A stretch of 64,000 nt of DNA, from assembly GCA_010015805.1 (NCBI GenBank), contig ML978129.1, forward strand, positions 992,001-1,056,000, written 5' to 3'. Below are positions 32,630 through 43,626 of this stretch, in pieces. Numbering within the stretch: position 1 is the stretch's first letter; each line of letters opens with the position of its first letter. The position numbers and the translations under genes were made by a program. The stretch comes from Rhizodiscina lignyota (lineage: Eukaryota; Ascomycota; Dothideomycetes; Aulographales; Rhizodiscinaceae). Under the pieces are notes generated by a model. It saw only the letters and a list, made by a program, of their open reading frames with translations. It made no database searches and was not told the DNA's origin.

Positions 32630-35600
32630 ATGAATTATGTATATAGACAATCAAAGGGCGGCATCCATTAGTATTGTCAATAGACGATTGAAAGCGATTT
32701 AAAAGCCCTTGCTGCATCTTCGTTAAATACTTGTTTCGCACTCCAAAATTGTTTGCTTCTCTGCGCGACCTTCTCTTCCGAAACAACTTATGTTTCCTGG
32801 TGTCGCACGCGCAGCTTTCGCTGTGGTGTTGCAGTCGAGCAATAGGCGGTGGTCTTGCGCATCCACGAACGAGAGGTCGCTGGAGCTGCTCCGTCTGGTC
32901 ATGGTCGATTTAATAGTATCCATGTTTGACCTAATGCTAGGAGATCGGTGCGATCAACTAATGCCATATAGCGAGGTGATTGTGCCTGACATCCTTAGTG
33001 GCTTGGACATGAGCAATGAATGGTAGAAAGTGGATTAAGGTTCGAGACAGCAACACACAATTAGTGCTGAATTCTGCATTTACGCGCAACTGAACCTTCA
33101 CCCATGCCACCAGAGCGCGGTAGGAGTGTTACTGTGCGGTTGCACGCAGCTGCAACGACGCGTTCGAGATGTTCGGGATCACCCTTGGCCTCTGCACGAC
33201 AAGGTCACGCAATCCACCTCGACAGCGCCAAGGTGAAATCGTGCGCGCGCGACCGACCGACCGTAGAAACTGTAGACGATCAACCCATAGTCGTACACTA
33301 TGCAAATCAATTAATTTGTATGTGCAGCGTGATAGTTATCATATCAAGGTAACCGAGCGGTGTTCTGCCCTCACTCTTGAGCGCCTCGGGCCCGCAATTT
33401 CACAAGGAGCCGAAGCAACATGTGTAATTTCCCAGTCCAAAAGAAGAATAAGGATAAATAAAGTCAATGCTGGGAATTGTGTTCAGAATATGACTGAATT
33501 ACAGATATCTCGACGTGTCCGTGCTGAGAATCCATCCAAGGGGTTGAGAGACGAAGAGCAGCAAAGCGCGGATAGGGATCAGATCCGATATCACCTCAAG
33601 TTCGGTCTATGACCCGAAAAGATTGTTCCTCTGAATTGCTGCTTAACAAAACGTCAACGGCTCTTCGTAACTCTTCTAGAATCGCCGAATGCTAGCCGAC
33701 AGCTTAGTTGAACTATTGTCGCTTGACTCTTGAACTGGGTCAAGGTCAATTGGTAGGGCGACGGAGTCCGGTTCGAGTATCCGCATTCGGCGACTGCTCC
33801 TGAATCTAGATATGCAGCTGCTCCTGAGTCTTGAGATAGACCGTAGGGCAGAAGAAGGAGAAGAATGATCGGTGTCTCTAATTGCCCATCTATCGAAAGG
33901 GCGCGAAACTCTTGTATTTGAGCTGTTCTGCGCTCGGAAAATTCACAGGTCATTGGCTGGTTGGGCGAGATTACAACCCGCAGAAGAGCTGAAGAAAGAA
34001 ATGCCCTGACAGGGATCACCAGCGCGTCATCGGGCGCACCCGTCTTGGTTTAGAGCCAGACGGATTGGAGCCGTGCTCGCCCCGAGGTCAAATCTGCCGC
34101 TCTGGGATCGCGTTGCTTCTTTCTGGGGCATCGGCTGGGTTTCACGTGGCGGACCGACGACAGGCTGGCGCGGTGGCGTCGCCGTGACAGACTGTGGTTG
34201 CCAGCCTGCATCCGTCGCATCCCATCACCATGCTGAAAGAAGGCTGGGAGCCCAGGCATGGTCATTCCTTGGTGCCCACGCCCCAGATGTATTCTGGAAA
34301 CGAGAGCGCGTTGTTTCCCGGGCTTTATTCAGCAGCATGCAGCAGCGCGTGTTCCGACTGTGACGACAAGCGCAAACCTTGCCATCTGCCGGCTGCCAGA
34401 TGCGCCAAGGCAGGTGGCATCTGGACTGACAGTTGAAGCTCATGGCGTGTGCTCCTTTCGGCGCGGCGCTTCGTGCAAACGATGGTGTCGCCGGGATGGT
34501 GCCACTGTCTGTGCTTTATTTTGCCGAGATGGGGCGCCGTGTCTGGGCGCAGCAAAAGGCGGCTTTGCTCACTCTGGAAAGTCGTGGGGATCCCCTGGAA
34601 GATGGGCGTTGGAGATGGGGAGGCGGCGGGGCGGCTGATTGAGAGCGCAAGGGTGTCGGTTAGAGAGGCAAGCTGTGTGCCAAGGATGACATCTGCGCAG
34701 CAGGCTTGTCTTAGTGGCTCCTGTGGGCTGCGAAACGTTGTGGGCCTGCAGCAGCACTGACGATGCTGCACTAAGGCGCATGGGCGAAAATGTTTCCTGT
34801 CGTAATGAATCGCGTGAATCAGGCCACGGCCACCTACATACATACGACACGGGGACACCTCCACGCCTCCACTCACCATGCAACTACCGACGTGCCCATG
34901 CATGAGGGGTGCCGCATCGATCGCCCAGTCGAACAGAGCGGAATCTGAGAGAGCACTGGTAGCGAGATGGCAGGACAGAGTAGGGCGGTCTCCCACTGCG
35001 CGTAGATGGGCTGCGAAGCCGACGCGCCTCCGCGACGATTATTCCCGATAGCTGCGCGTTACATATGGCGGTCGGAGGCTGGTTGTGCGGCAGTGGATAA
35101 GCTTATAAGCTCCAGGGCCGGTGCAAACGCTGACGCCCGTCATATTTCACGAAGGGTGGTTCTGCGCTTAGTTCTAATGAGTAGCCACTCCGTGCCTGTC
35201 TGTAGAGGGCTAGCGCGGCCTCGCAGGGAGGGCTGGGCCGTAATCTAAAAGCCGCGCGAAGATCGCATATGCAGATCACTAGGTCGAGAGGCGTGTACCT
35301 ACCGAGCGGAAAGGTGTGACACAAGAGAAGGAGGAGGCTTTCGAAAACAGCTCGAAAGCGAGTGGGAGCGTTATGTACATATATGATGTATCCTCAACAG
35401 ACGAAATGCAGTCGGAATATTCTGCCTCAGCACAACAGAAAGTCGAAGGCAATAAGCGTGCCGGACTTGGTGAGGAGAACTGCTCACCGACGGTACCTAG
35501 GTAGCGCACCAGCAACGCTCTTTGCTGATCTACCCACAATCCAGCGTCAAGAGAGGCTCTGTATGTAAAGGGGCCATGTAGGTGGAAAGGCCAACACAAA

Positions 35601-36469
35601 CGGTGCGCTGGAGAGTTCCGAGGTGATATGAGACGGCCACTGCGATAGAAGGCGGGATGGCGCCATGCTCCATTTCTTACGGCGCTGACTAAGGCCAGCG
35701 CGTGCGCGCGCATCACGTGCGGGCACTGCGGCTCTTGCCGAGGGCGTGTGATAGGCCGGGCGCACAGGATCGGATGATCGAGCCATGCCTCCAGCCTGCA
35801 TTACGTCCCCACCCGCTGACAAGGGGCGGCAAATACGGCGGCGCGTCTCTGGCGCTTTCGCACATGGCCTTACCGTTCAGCAAGCCAGCTTCTCCGCATG
35901 CGGCTAGCGCCAGTCCCAGGGCTTGCAGCAGCGTCCGTCGGTGCGTGCCCACATCCCTTCACCAGTCGCTGCGAGGAGGAAAGACAAGATACTCCGATTA
36001 AGTGAAACTGTGAGGAAGACCTAACCCACGCAAAAGGTCCCATCTGCCAAAGGTCCCATTTTCGCAGGCGATGGCCTGCACTCTCCTCTCTCCTCACTTT
36101 CCTCCGACCACTGCTTACCTCCTGCATCTCCCGCACCCAAGCTCTCATTTCATTCCTCGCAAGTCAAGTCGTTCCTACCGTCGTTTGCCGAACATTTACG
36201 ATCGGACAGACCACCCTTTCACCATTTGCTTCCCTCCACCTCGCCGGCGTCGCAGCGGCGAGGCTGCACTCGCAGAGCCCAAAGCTTCGTACAACGTATG
36301 ACGGCAACAACTCTCGACGAGCCCCCTCGCAGCAATTAACGAATTCTATTCACGAATTCCTTACTCCGAAACCTCGAGAACCTTCACAGAGCTTTGCGCT
36401 CGACAGCCACGCGACCTTCGGTGACATTCGCACACTCGGGCGTTCGCCAGAGGAGCACGCGCTTTCGAG
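32630..36469. other. Long gene-poor region upstream of SSN6
   Basis: About 3.8 kb without a supported protein gene; it is GC-rich from 34.0 to 36.0 kb. Many short frames occur on both strands, often overlapping antisense; the longest, 34996-34325 minus (223 codons), looks like GC-driven noise. ATCACGTG lies at 35712-35719 and CACGTG at 34143-34148. From about 36070 the sequence becomes CT-rich, as in a leader of the co-repressor gene. A 76-codon upstream frame (36071-36301) sits in it. The separate RNA candidate at 33682-33793 is listed on its own. Confidence 0.5.
33682..33793 (+). ncRNA. Candidate structured RNA, cloverleaf-like, speculative
   Basis: An 11-bp perfect inverted repeat (TCGCCGAATGC at 33682-33692, its complement at 33783-33793) closes a 112 nt segment. 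Inside are a 5-bp stem (CGACA 33697-33701 with TGTCG 33717-33721) and an 8-bp stem with a 7 nt loop (CTTGACTC 33722-33729, loop TTGAACT, GGGTCAAG 33737-33744). A GGTTCGAG, close to the polymerase III B box, is at 33770-33777. The layout recalls a tRNA, but the T-arm does not pair and the variable part is too long. It may be a decayed tRNA-like element or chance. Confidence 0.2.
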
Positions 36470-39413
36470 ATGGCAACCCAACAGCACCCTTCGCCAGCTA
36501 TTGCTGCGCATCCACATCCTCCACCAGTCCACCAGCCTAATGGCCATATGCCTGTTTCTATTCCTCCACAGAAACCAATGGCTCAGGCCTTGTCGCAGGC
36601 GAATGCGAGTACATGGCTGCATATCGGTAAGGACTGAACATCCGTATCAAGACCGACTTGAACCATTCTGACTCCTCTCAGCTTCCCTCTCCCAGACTCT
36701 CGGCGATACTGATGGCGCTATTCAAGCATACGAGCAAGTCTTACGGCACGACGCGTGGTCTGTTCAAGCAATGAACGGCATCGCCGACATTTTGCGTGAT
36801 CGTGACCAATATCAGCTTGCGATCGACTACCTTCGAACAATCCTGAAGGTAGACCAGGGTAATGGCGAAGTGTGGAGTCACTTGGGTTAGTAGAGGTAGC
36901 TTGATTGCCATTGCTGTCGCTAACACCCTTAATAGGTCACTGCCACCTCATGATGGACAATCTTCAAGAGGCGTACACAGCTTATCAGCAAGCTTTGTAC
37001 CATTTGCAGGACCCCAAGGTATGTTATTCAAGTAATTATTTTGAGACCTATACTGATGTCGCCATTAAGGAACCGAAGCTGTGGTACGGCATCGGCATAC
37101 TCTACGATCGCTATGGATCGCTGGAGCATGCAGAAGAAGCCTTCTCTCAAGTAATGACAATGGAACCACGCTTTGAGAAAGCTAATGAGATCTATTTCCG
37201 CCTCGGAATAATATACAAGCAACAACAAAAGTTTTCTCAGAGCTTGGATGTAAGAATTCCACCAACATCTTTCTCTTAGCGTAGCGACTAATTATATATC
37301 CAGTGCTTCAAATACATCGTCAATGATCCGCCAAGGCCACTGACACAAGAGGACATTTGGTTCCAAATCGGCCACGTTCATGAACAGCAGAAAGATGTAT
37401 GATTATTTTATCCTCCCTTCTTCGTATTTGTCTGACAATAATTTAGTACGACGCCGCCAAGAACGCGTATCGGCGCGTCCTTGATCGCGAACCAAACCAC
37501 GCAAAGGTCCTGCAACAGCTCGGTTGGCTTTATCACCAACAGAGTAGTAGTTTCCAGAGCCAAGAACAAGCCATAGAGTTCCTCGAAAAATCCGTGGCTT
37601 CTGGTACGTCGCTCAGCTCGCTTCCACAAAAAGATGATGTGGTTAGGCTAACTGCATGATCCCAGACCAGACCGATGCACAAAGCTGGTACCTACTCGGC
37701 CGCTGCTACATGTCACAGCAGAAATACCCGAAGGCGTACGAGGCTTACCAGCAAGCTGTTTACCGTGACGGGCGCAACCCCACATTCTGGTGCTCCATTG
37801 GTGTTCTGTACTACCAAATCAACCAATATCGTGATGCGCTAGATGCTTATTCTCGTGCTATTCGCCTGAATCCCAACATCTCCGAGGTTTGGTACGACCT
37901 TGGGACTTTGGTAAGCCTCCATTCGACTCTTAAGGATCTAAGGACATACTAATTTCATCAGTACGAGTCTTGCAACAATCAAACTGCAGATGCGCTGGAC
38001 GCGTACCAGCGCGCTGCCGACCTTGACCCGACAAATGTCCATATTAAGGCACGTCTTCAGCTGCTCCAGAGCGGCCAACCCACGACTGGCATGCCAAACC
38101 AGAACAGTGCCCCTCTGCCGCAAGACGTTCACCCTCAGGCATATCAGCCTGCCGCCGTCAATGGCCCGCCTGGCCCACAGTGGGGTGCTGCTCCTCCACA
38201 TGCTCAGCAAGGCCCTCCAAGCAATCCATTCGATTATGACCGAAACAGAATGGCTGCTATGCAACCCGGCCAGGCCGGTCCGCCTGTGCCCGGGGGTCAA
38301 CTCCCACCCTATGATCACCGCGACGGTCCCCGACAGGGCGTACCTCCACCTCCACGCCCCGGCAGCCCAAGGCAAGAGCCGATGAGGTATCAAGACCCGC
38401 CCCGATCCCAACCGACGCCGAGGCGTGGCTCTCCTTCACCACGCACCCATAGCGCAGCTCCCAGCATGTATCAGGGCCCCCCGCCACCACCTCAACCTTC
38501 ACAGCAGCCTCCGCACCAACAGCCTTCGCATCAACAGCCCCCGCACCGTATCACCAACCCTAATTACGGACCTCATGCGCCGGCTCCTCCTGCTGTCGTC
38601 AATGGACCCTCTGGCCAAGCACCTTATGGCCGGATGACCAGCCCCGGACCCGAACCGCGTGCAATTCCAGAGGTTCGTCCGCTTGTAGAGAATCGACCGC
38701 CTTCTGCTGGCGCTCAGTATGCTCCTCAATCTTATCAGCACCATGCGAATCCCTCTGTACCAGGCGGCATTGCTGGTGGCGCTCCTGCACCTGCGGCGGC
38801 TCTTGCTGCTGCCGAAGCCGCACAGCGTGAGCGTGAGGAGCGCACTCCTTCCGCGGCGCCAAAGCGTAGCTACAGGGAATGGGAGGAGGGCAACGGCGCC
38901 GATCAGAAGCCCCCATCTGGCGACGAGAAACGCCCTCGTCTTGATGACCATGTTCGCCGTTCTTCGCCAGGCGACCGTCCTCGTTCTCCTGGTCGCCGCT
39001 TTTCTCCTGCACCGGAGCCTCGCCATCTGGAAGAACAGCGCCGCTTGAATGATGGCTACCACCCTTCCGACGCTGCGCATCACCCTCCCTCCCTGCCAGG
39101 TATGCATCAAGGTGGCCCTCAAGGCCCTCCACAGCAGCTGCCGAACATCCATGATACGGTGAAGGACGAGCGCAAGGACGTCGGTCCACCACCACCGCAG
39201 TCCACATCAGTGCCACCTCAGTCGACACCACAGCCTCCGCCACCACCACAGCAGCATCACGAAGCAGCTGCAAGGAAGATGGACGTCGACGAAGATTACG
39301 ATGACGAGGGTGAAGATGATAAGCGCATAGCAGCCCCGCGAGTGGGATCAGAGAAGAATAGTCCGAGAAGCGGTGCACCGATCGCGGTCACTGCAGAGCC
39401 CACCAAGGCATAA
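36470..39413 (+). CDS. SSN6: General transcriptional co-repressor Ssn6/Cyc8
   Basis: TPR subunit of the Tup1-Ssn6 co-repressor, recruited by many DNA-binding repressors. Eight exons (36470-36626, 36682-36885, 36936-37018, 37070-37249, 37304-37396, 37447-37603, 37666-37910, 37962-39413) with introns of 50-62 nt give 856 residues. About ten TPR units fill residues 45-400, for example AIQAYEQVLRHDAWSVQAMN, KLWYGIGILYDRYGSLEHAE and SWYLLGRCYMSQQKYPKAYE. The long last exon encodes a Pro/Gln-rich disordered tail with HQQP repeats at about 38505-38550 and an acidic end (DVDEDYDDEGEDD). The heavy intron load in the TPR part and the single exon of the tail are as in other filamentous fungi. Confidence 0.93.
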
Positions 39414-39943
39414 GAGTGGTTTTCAGCAATTCGGCCAGAACAAACAATCAGGAAAAAAAGTAATGTTTTATTTGGTGCACTGGCGCGGCTTTCCACTTCG
39501 GTTCAACTTCCAACGTTCGTGTCAGGATTACCACTTTTCTACATAACTCTTGTCGAAAGGTGCTCTTTCCACTTTTACGGCATCCTACTTCTGGTTGTTC
39601 TGCGAGTTTTGATCTTTGAGATCCACATGTCAATAACGACTTCCTTCAAGGGATACCTGGCAGTCATAGTGTCTTTAAGGCAGTTTTCTTCACGGATACC
39701 CTGAAGATTGAATGATGGGGGAGGTTACAGGAGTACTGGAAGGTTTCCTTTGTGGTAATGGCACTTTTATTATTATTTTCCTTTGTTCTTGCTTGTTTTG
39801 CAATGTTTCTTGTTTCGGGGGGAATTGGGGAATGTGCACTGTGGATGGAGGATTCTTTTCCAGTAGTACAACAATGAATTGACTTCCATGTTCACTTAAG
39901 AATCTTTGCCACTACATGTGGAGACTTTGGCGATTCCGCCTAT
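39414..39943. other. Spacer between convergent SSN6 and CENP-S genes
   Basis: About 530 bp between two gene ends. It is T-rich and contains runs of T around 39760-39820, as expected for 3' UTR and terminator sequence on the plus strand. No gene seen. Confidence 0.5.
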
Positions 39944-40381
39944 TCACTTGCGCCCCTTTGGTTTCCCTTTCGCAGCCCCACTTGTGCCTCTCCCTTCCGT
40001 TGCTCTCGTCTGGTCCACATACGATCGGAGCAGTGACTCTAGGCCCTCGTTCCTTCTTGCGAGCAATAGCACGTCATCGGTCTGGATTGTGCTCCGCCCA
40101 GCGTGCTTTGCAAAGTTCTCGAGATCCTTCCCAGCCGAAGCTATCTGTGCCCACACTAGCTCTGTCAAGGCGCCGATAAACTGCGGTGTTGCGTTGTGGA
40201 CGCTGCCAGACAGCGAGAGTGAGTTTAGCGTTTCGTGGTCGACGACCTGCCCGATGGAGTACCATAGAGCGGATTTGAGCCGCTGGGAATGACATTAGCT
40301 TTTTCAAAGTAACTATGTTTAATGTTGTTGATGTACTTCTTCTCTTTGCTCGGCGTCGTCCATGTCGGTTGTTGGTGCCAT
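39944..40381 (-). CDS. MHF1: CENP-S / MHF1 histone-fold protein
   Basis: Small histone-fold protein that pairs with CENP-X/MHF2, works at kinetochores and recruits FANCM-type helicases to DNA damage. Exons 40381-40337 and 40282-39944 (intron 54 nt) give 127 residues. The join reads AEQREERLKSALWYSIGQVV. Then come ATPQFIGALTELVWAQIA, AKHAGRSTIQTDDVLLLARR and LESLLRSYVDQ, the helices of the fold. The C-terminal tail is Lys/Gly-rich. Length and order agree with fungal CENP-S. It is divergent from PGA2. Confidence 0.9.
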
Positions 40382-40812
40382 TGGTGCGTTGCGTCGTGAG
40401 GCACTTAAATGCTTGTGCGAGCTAAAGTAGACAATATTCACATCGTGTTTGAACTGTCTCCAGCATCAATTGTAGAGCACTGAATCGATTGTTACCGCGT
40501 CCTTTACCTTGATGGGAGACGCGTCTGACGCGAGCGCGTTCTGCCGGGCGGTATGGCATTATTAGCAGAGGGGCATATCAAACAGTTGAAACTTGAAGAG
40601 GCACGCGCCATTTTAATTAATTCGCGCACATGGGTCAGATCATTGTATAAGTATCCTAACCATCATGTCTTGCGATCTTAGTCTTCCATAAGCCATACAC
40701 CATTTTGCACCGACACCCATCGTGCTGCCAACAGCGCTCGCGACTGCACCATCAACCAGAAACCTCCGAAGCCATCTCCGCATTATCCCAACATTCGCAG
40801 CCATCTCGTCCA
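40382..40812. promoter_or_regulatory. Divergent promoter region, MHF1 / PGA2
   Basis: About 430 bp shared by two divergent small genes. It includes an AT-rich stretch at 40608-40660. No coding frame with support. Confidence 0.45.
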
Positions 40813-41298
40813 ATGGCTTCAAATAACTCACAAAACTCTACGCCCCAGAGTATTGACGATGTCCTCAATCTCCTCTCCCTCTGGGCAGGGAATTTCCACC
40901 GCAACACCACCAAAGCGTTCGCCGACCTTCGCCCGAAAGACTACATCCGCCTCGTCATCATCATTGGCGCATACTGCCTTCTCCGACCGTATCTAATGAA
41001 GCTGGGCGCGAAGCTGCAAGCGCGAGGTTACGAAAGAGAAGATAGAGCAGCCCAAGAGGAGGCCGAGAAGACGCGTCTGAACGGCAACGACCTCCGAGGT
41101 ACGCGCATAGCGCTGCCTGGGATAGAGTCGGATGATGAGGAAGACGAGGACGAGGCTGAAGCGAGTAGCTGGGGAAGGAAGGCGAAGTTGCGGCAGAGAA
41201 AGATGATTCGCAAGAAGCTGGAAGAGCAAGAGGAGCGGTTGAGAAGTATGCAGGAGGAGGAGAGCGATCAAGATATTGCGGATTTGTTGGAGGATTGA
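40813..41298 (+). CDS. PGA2: Pga2-like ER trafficking protein
   Basis: Single-exon protein of 161 residues resembling Pga2, an ER/nuclear-envelope membrane protein needed for maturation of Gas1 and alkaline phosphatase in yeast. The N-terminal part is polar. One membrane span follows (LVIIIGAYCLLRPYLMKLG, about residues 47-65), then a charged cytosolic region with an acidic stretch (SDDEEDEDEAEA) and a basic-acidic helix (RKKLEEQEERLRSM). Start chosen at MASNNSQNSTPQS; an in-frame upstream Met 36 codons earlier reads into poorly conserved sequence. Confidence 0.8.
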   Translation: MASNNSQNSTPQSIDDVLNLLSLWAGNFHRNTTKAFADLRPKDYIRLVIIIGAYCLLRPYLMKLGAKLQARGYEREDRAAQEEAEKTRLNGNDLRGTRIALPGIESDDEEDEDEAEASSWGRKAKLRQRKMIRKKLEEQEERLRSMQEEESDQDIADLLED

Positions 41299-41964
41299 GG
41301 ACACTCTATGGTATTGATGTGGACTTTACGCTTCGTTCTGCATATTTCTGGCGCTGGAAGAGATGGATACTGCATGGGCGACTGAGGTTCGAATTTCGAA
41401 CCCCAACGGCACAGATCATGGGCCGTCTATTAAAGCATCACCACCGAATCATATATTGCTACTTTCAAGGTCCATCAGTCTTCTTGCTAAAATTTCTTTT
41501 CTCGTCGCGAATCGTCCTTGTGGCTTGTCTCCAGTTCTCACTGTGGTCTGGAATGTACCGCGCCTCAACGCGAGGTGCCCAAGAATGTGGCAGTACAGTT
41601 GCCCGGGCACACGACCAGATGCAACTGAGAGAGTCATATGGTAGTAATGTTGATGATCCGGATCTTGTCCTTCACTCGAATCTACTGCAATTTCCCACAG
41701 AAACCCACAGCCACCAAGATTTGACCAGGCCACATTACGCTCGCTACTCAAATCACTACTTCAGACACGAGACGCGCTCCACCACGCCAAAGGGACCGAC
41801 CCGCGTTTCAGCGCGTATAGAAGGAGGCTGGGACAAAGACTCCTTGCGTGCCATTCGACCTTTACAACCCTAACCTCCCCCAATCTTAACCCCTATCCCA
41901 TCTCTCTCCTCCCCAAACTGTACATTCACTCGCTGATTCAACCACGCTCTTTTCTACAGAAACC
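41299..41964. other. Intergenic before the LPMO gene
   Basis: About 670 bp: 3' region of PGA2 followed by the LPMO promoter. Overlapping short frames at 41295-41873 lack domain features. The last 90 bp are pyrimidine-rich leader. Confidence 0.45.
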
Positions 41965-43626
41965 ATGAAAGCACGACGACGCAACGCACTCGCTTATCCG
42001 GTATCACTATGCTGTACCATCCTGTCTTTACCATATCTCGCATCCGCTCACATGAAGATGAGCTATCCACCGCCGCTGGGCGACCCGTCTATCACGGATT
42101 CAGCAAACGCAGACTACGACGAGACGTCGCCCTTGAGCCCCGATGGCTCAGACTATCCGTGCAAAGGCTTCACCAATAGTCCATTCGTCTCTCAAGCCAC
42201 GTACAGCGCCGGCCAGACGTACAACATGACCATCGCAGGCAGCGCGTCGCACGACGGAGGGTCATGCCAACTCTCGCTGTCGTACGACGAGACTGGGTTC
42301 AAAGTGATCAAGAGCATGATCGGCGGGTGTCCGCTGCAGACCACGTACGACTTCACCATCCCGCCGGACGCGCCGAGCGGCAACGCGCTGTTCGCGTGGA
42401 CGTGGGAGAACAAGGTCGGCAACCGCGAGTTCTACATGAACTGCGCGCAGGTCACGATCGAAGGGCCCGGCGACGACACGAGCAACGCGCTGAGCGAGCT
42501 GCCGAATATCTGGGTTGCGAATATCGAGAGCGTGAACACCTGCACGACGACGGAGGGCGTCGATCCTATGTATCCTCATCCCGGCTGCGACGTCGAGTAC
42601 GCCGACGGTATGAGCGCAAGCTCGCCTGCTAGCCCCGGGGACTGTGATGGTGGCTCTTCCCAACCTACATGTCCAGCCGGTGGTTATTCACCAGATGGTT
42701 CTTCGCCAGACGGTTCTTCGCCAGACGGTTCTTCACCTGGTGGTGTCTTCGCAGAGGGCAGCGATCCTACGTCCGATCCGCCCGCGCCACCTCTTTCAGC
42801 AGCAATCGACAACATCATCCAGGCCAATCTTGCTACGCCTGCTGCAGGTGGCCCAGGCGACATGGGCATGAACATGGCAGAAATGCCTCTGACTGCGATC
42901 CCAATATCCAGCGCCAGCCTCATGCACCTCACCACAATCACGGACTTCTATCCCACGCCGCACCCAACAAGAGCAGCAGGAGCAGCGCCCCAGCTCTTCG
43001 CCCTCCCACCACCGCCGGCACACCCAACGCGCTGCTCTATGCTTCCGGACGTCACTGTGACTGTGACGTATCCAAGGACTGTGACAATCACAGCGGCTCC
43101 AACGTCGATGGCGGGGCATATGTCCCGTCCGCCGCCAATGTCGAATCCAATGTCACACGCTGCAGGAACGAGGACCATGACGCGCTACCCACCACCCCCT
43201 TCCCCCGGTGGCAGCCACAATCCACCGCCTCCACCTCCTCCGGGCGGCTCTCATCGCCCTCCACCACCACCGCCACCTCCCCCTCCACAAAATTCACACC
43301 GTCCTCCTCCACCACCGCCCCCTCCCCCTCCTCCGCCACCACCACCGCCGCCGCCAAACAACCCACCTTACGCGGGCAACAATATCATGGCGTTCATGCC
43401 CTGCACGCCCGGCTACTTCCTCTGCTCCGATCCACAGACGTTCTGGACGTGCGATCAGACAACGAGTACTTCGCAGCGATGGGTGTGGCAGTATCCGCGC
43501 AAGGTGGCCGGAGGCATGATGTGCAAGCCGAACTTGGTGGCTTGCAGTGGGGGGTACTGTTCTACCGGTGGTGGGAGCGTGCCGAGGGGGTATACGAGGG
43601 AGGATCAGTATGTTGCTGCGACGTGA
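41965..43626 (+). CDS. AA11 lytic polysaccharide monooxygenase with C-terminal module
   Basis: Secreted copper enzyme expected to cleave chitin oxidatively. Single exon, 553 residues. A signal peptide (1-28, ending YLASA) leaves His29 as the mature N-terminus (HMKMSYPPPLGD), the first ligand of the copper histidine brace. His96 in GSASHDGGSCQ is the second. The Tyr/Phe-bearing NREFYMNCAQ matches the axial site region of AA11. Spacing and Cys pattern (DYPCKGF, IGGCPL) also fit AA11. The catalytic domain ends near residue 215. Then come SPDGS repeats, a Pro-rich linker with long proline runs, and a Cys-rich C-terminal module (FMPCTPGYFLCSD, FWTCDQ, GGMMCKPN) like the chitin-binding X278-type module found on some AA11 enzymes. 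Confidence 0.9.
   Translation: MKARRRNALAYPVSLCCTILSLPYLASAHMKMSYPPPLGDPSITDSANADYDETSPLSPDGSDYPCKGFTNSPFVSQATYSAGQTYNMTIAGSASHDGGSCQLSLSYDETGFKVIKSMIGGCPLQTTYDFTIPPDAPSGNALFAWTWENKVGNREFYMNCAQVTIEGPGDDTSNALSELPNIWVANIESVNTCTTTEGVDPMYPHPGCDVEYADGMSASSPASPGDCDGGSSQPTCPAGGYSPDGSSPDGSSPDGSSPGGVFAEGSDPTSDPPAPPLSAAIDNIIQANLATPAAGGPGDMGMNMAEMPLTAIPISSASLMHLTTITDFYPTPHPTRAAGAAPQLFALPPPPAHPTRCSMLPDVTVTVTYPRTVTITAAPTSMAGHMSRPPPMSNPMSHAAGTRTMTRYPPPPSPGGSHNPPPPPPPGGSHRPPPPPPPPPPQNSHRPPPPPPPPPPPPPPPPPPNNPPYAGNNIMAFMPCTPGYFLCSDPQTFWTCDQTTSTSQRWVWQYPRKVAGGMMCKPNLVACSGGYCSTGGGSVPRGYTREDQYVAAT
42688..42743 (+). repeat. 15-nt tandem repeat coding SPDGS
   Basis: Three near-identical 15 nt units and a partial fourth encode Ser-Pro-Asp-Gly-Ser in the linker after the AA11 domain. 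Low divergence among the units suggests recent or ongoing slippage; copy number may vary between strains. Confidence 0.8.

Noticed and set aside
34325-34996. 223-codon minus frame in the SSN6 upstream region
   Set aside because: GC-rich DNA with several overlapping antisense frames; no domain, signal or splice logic.
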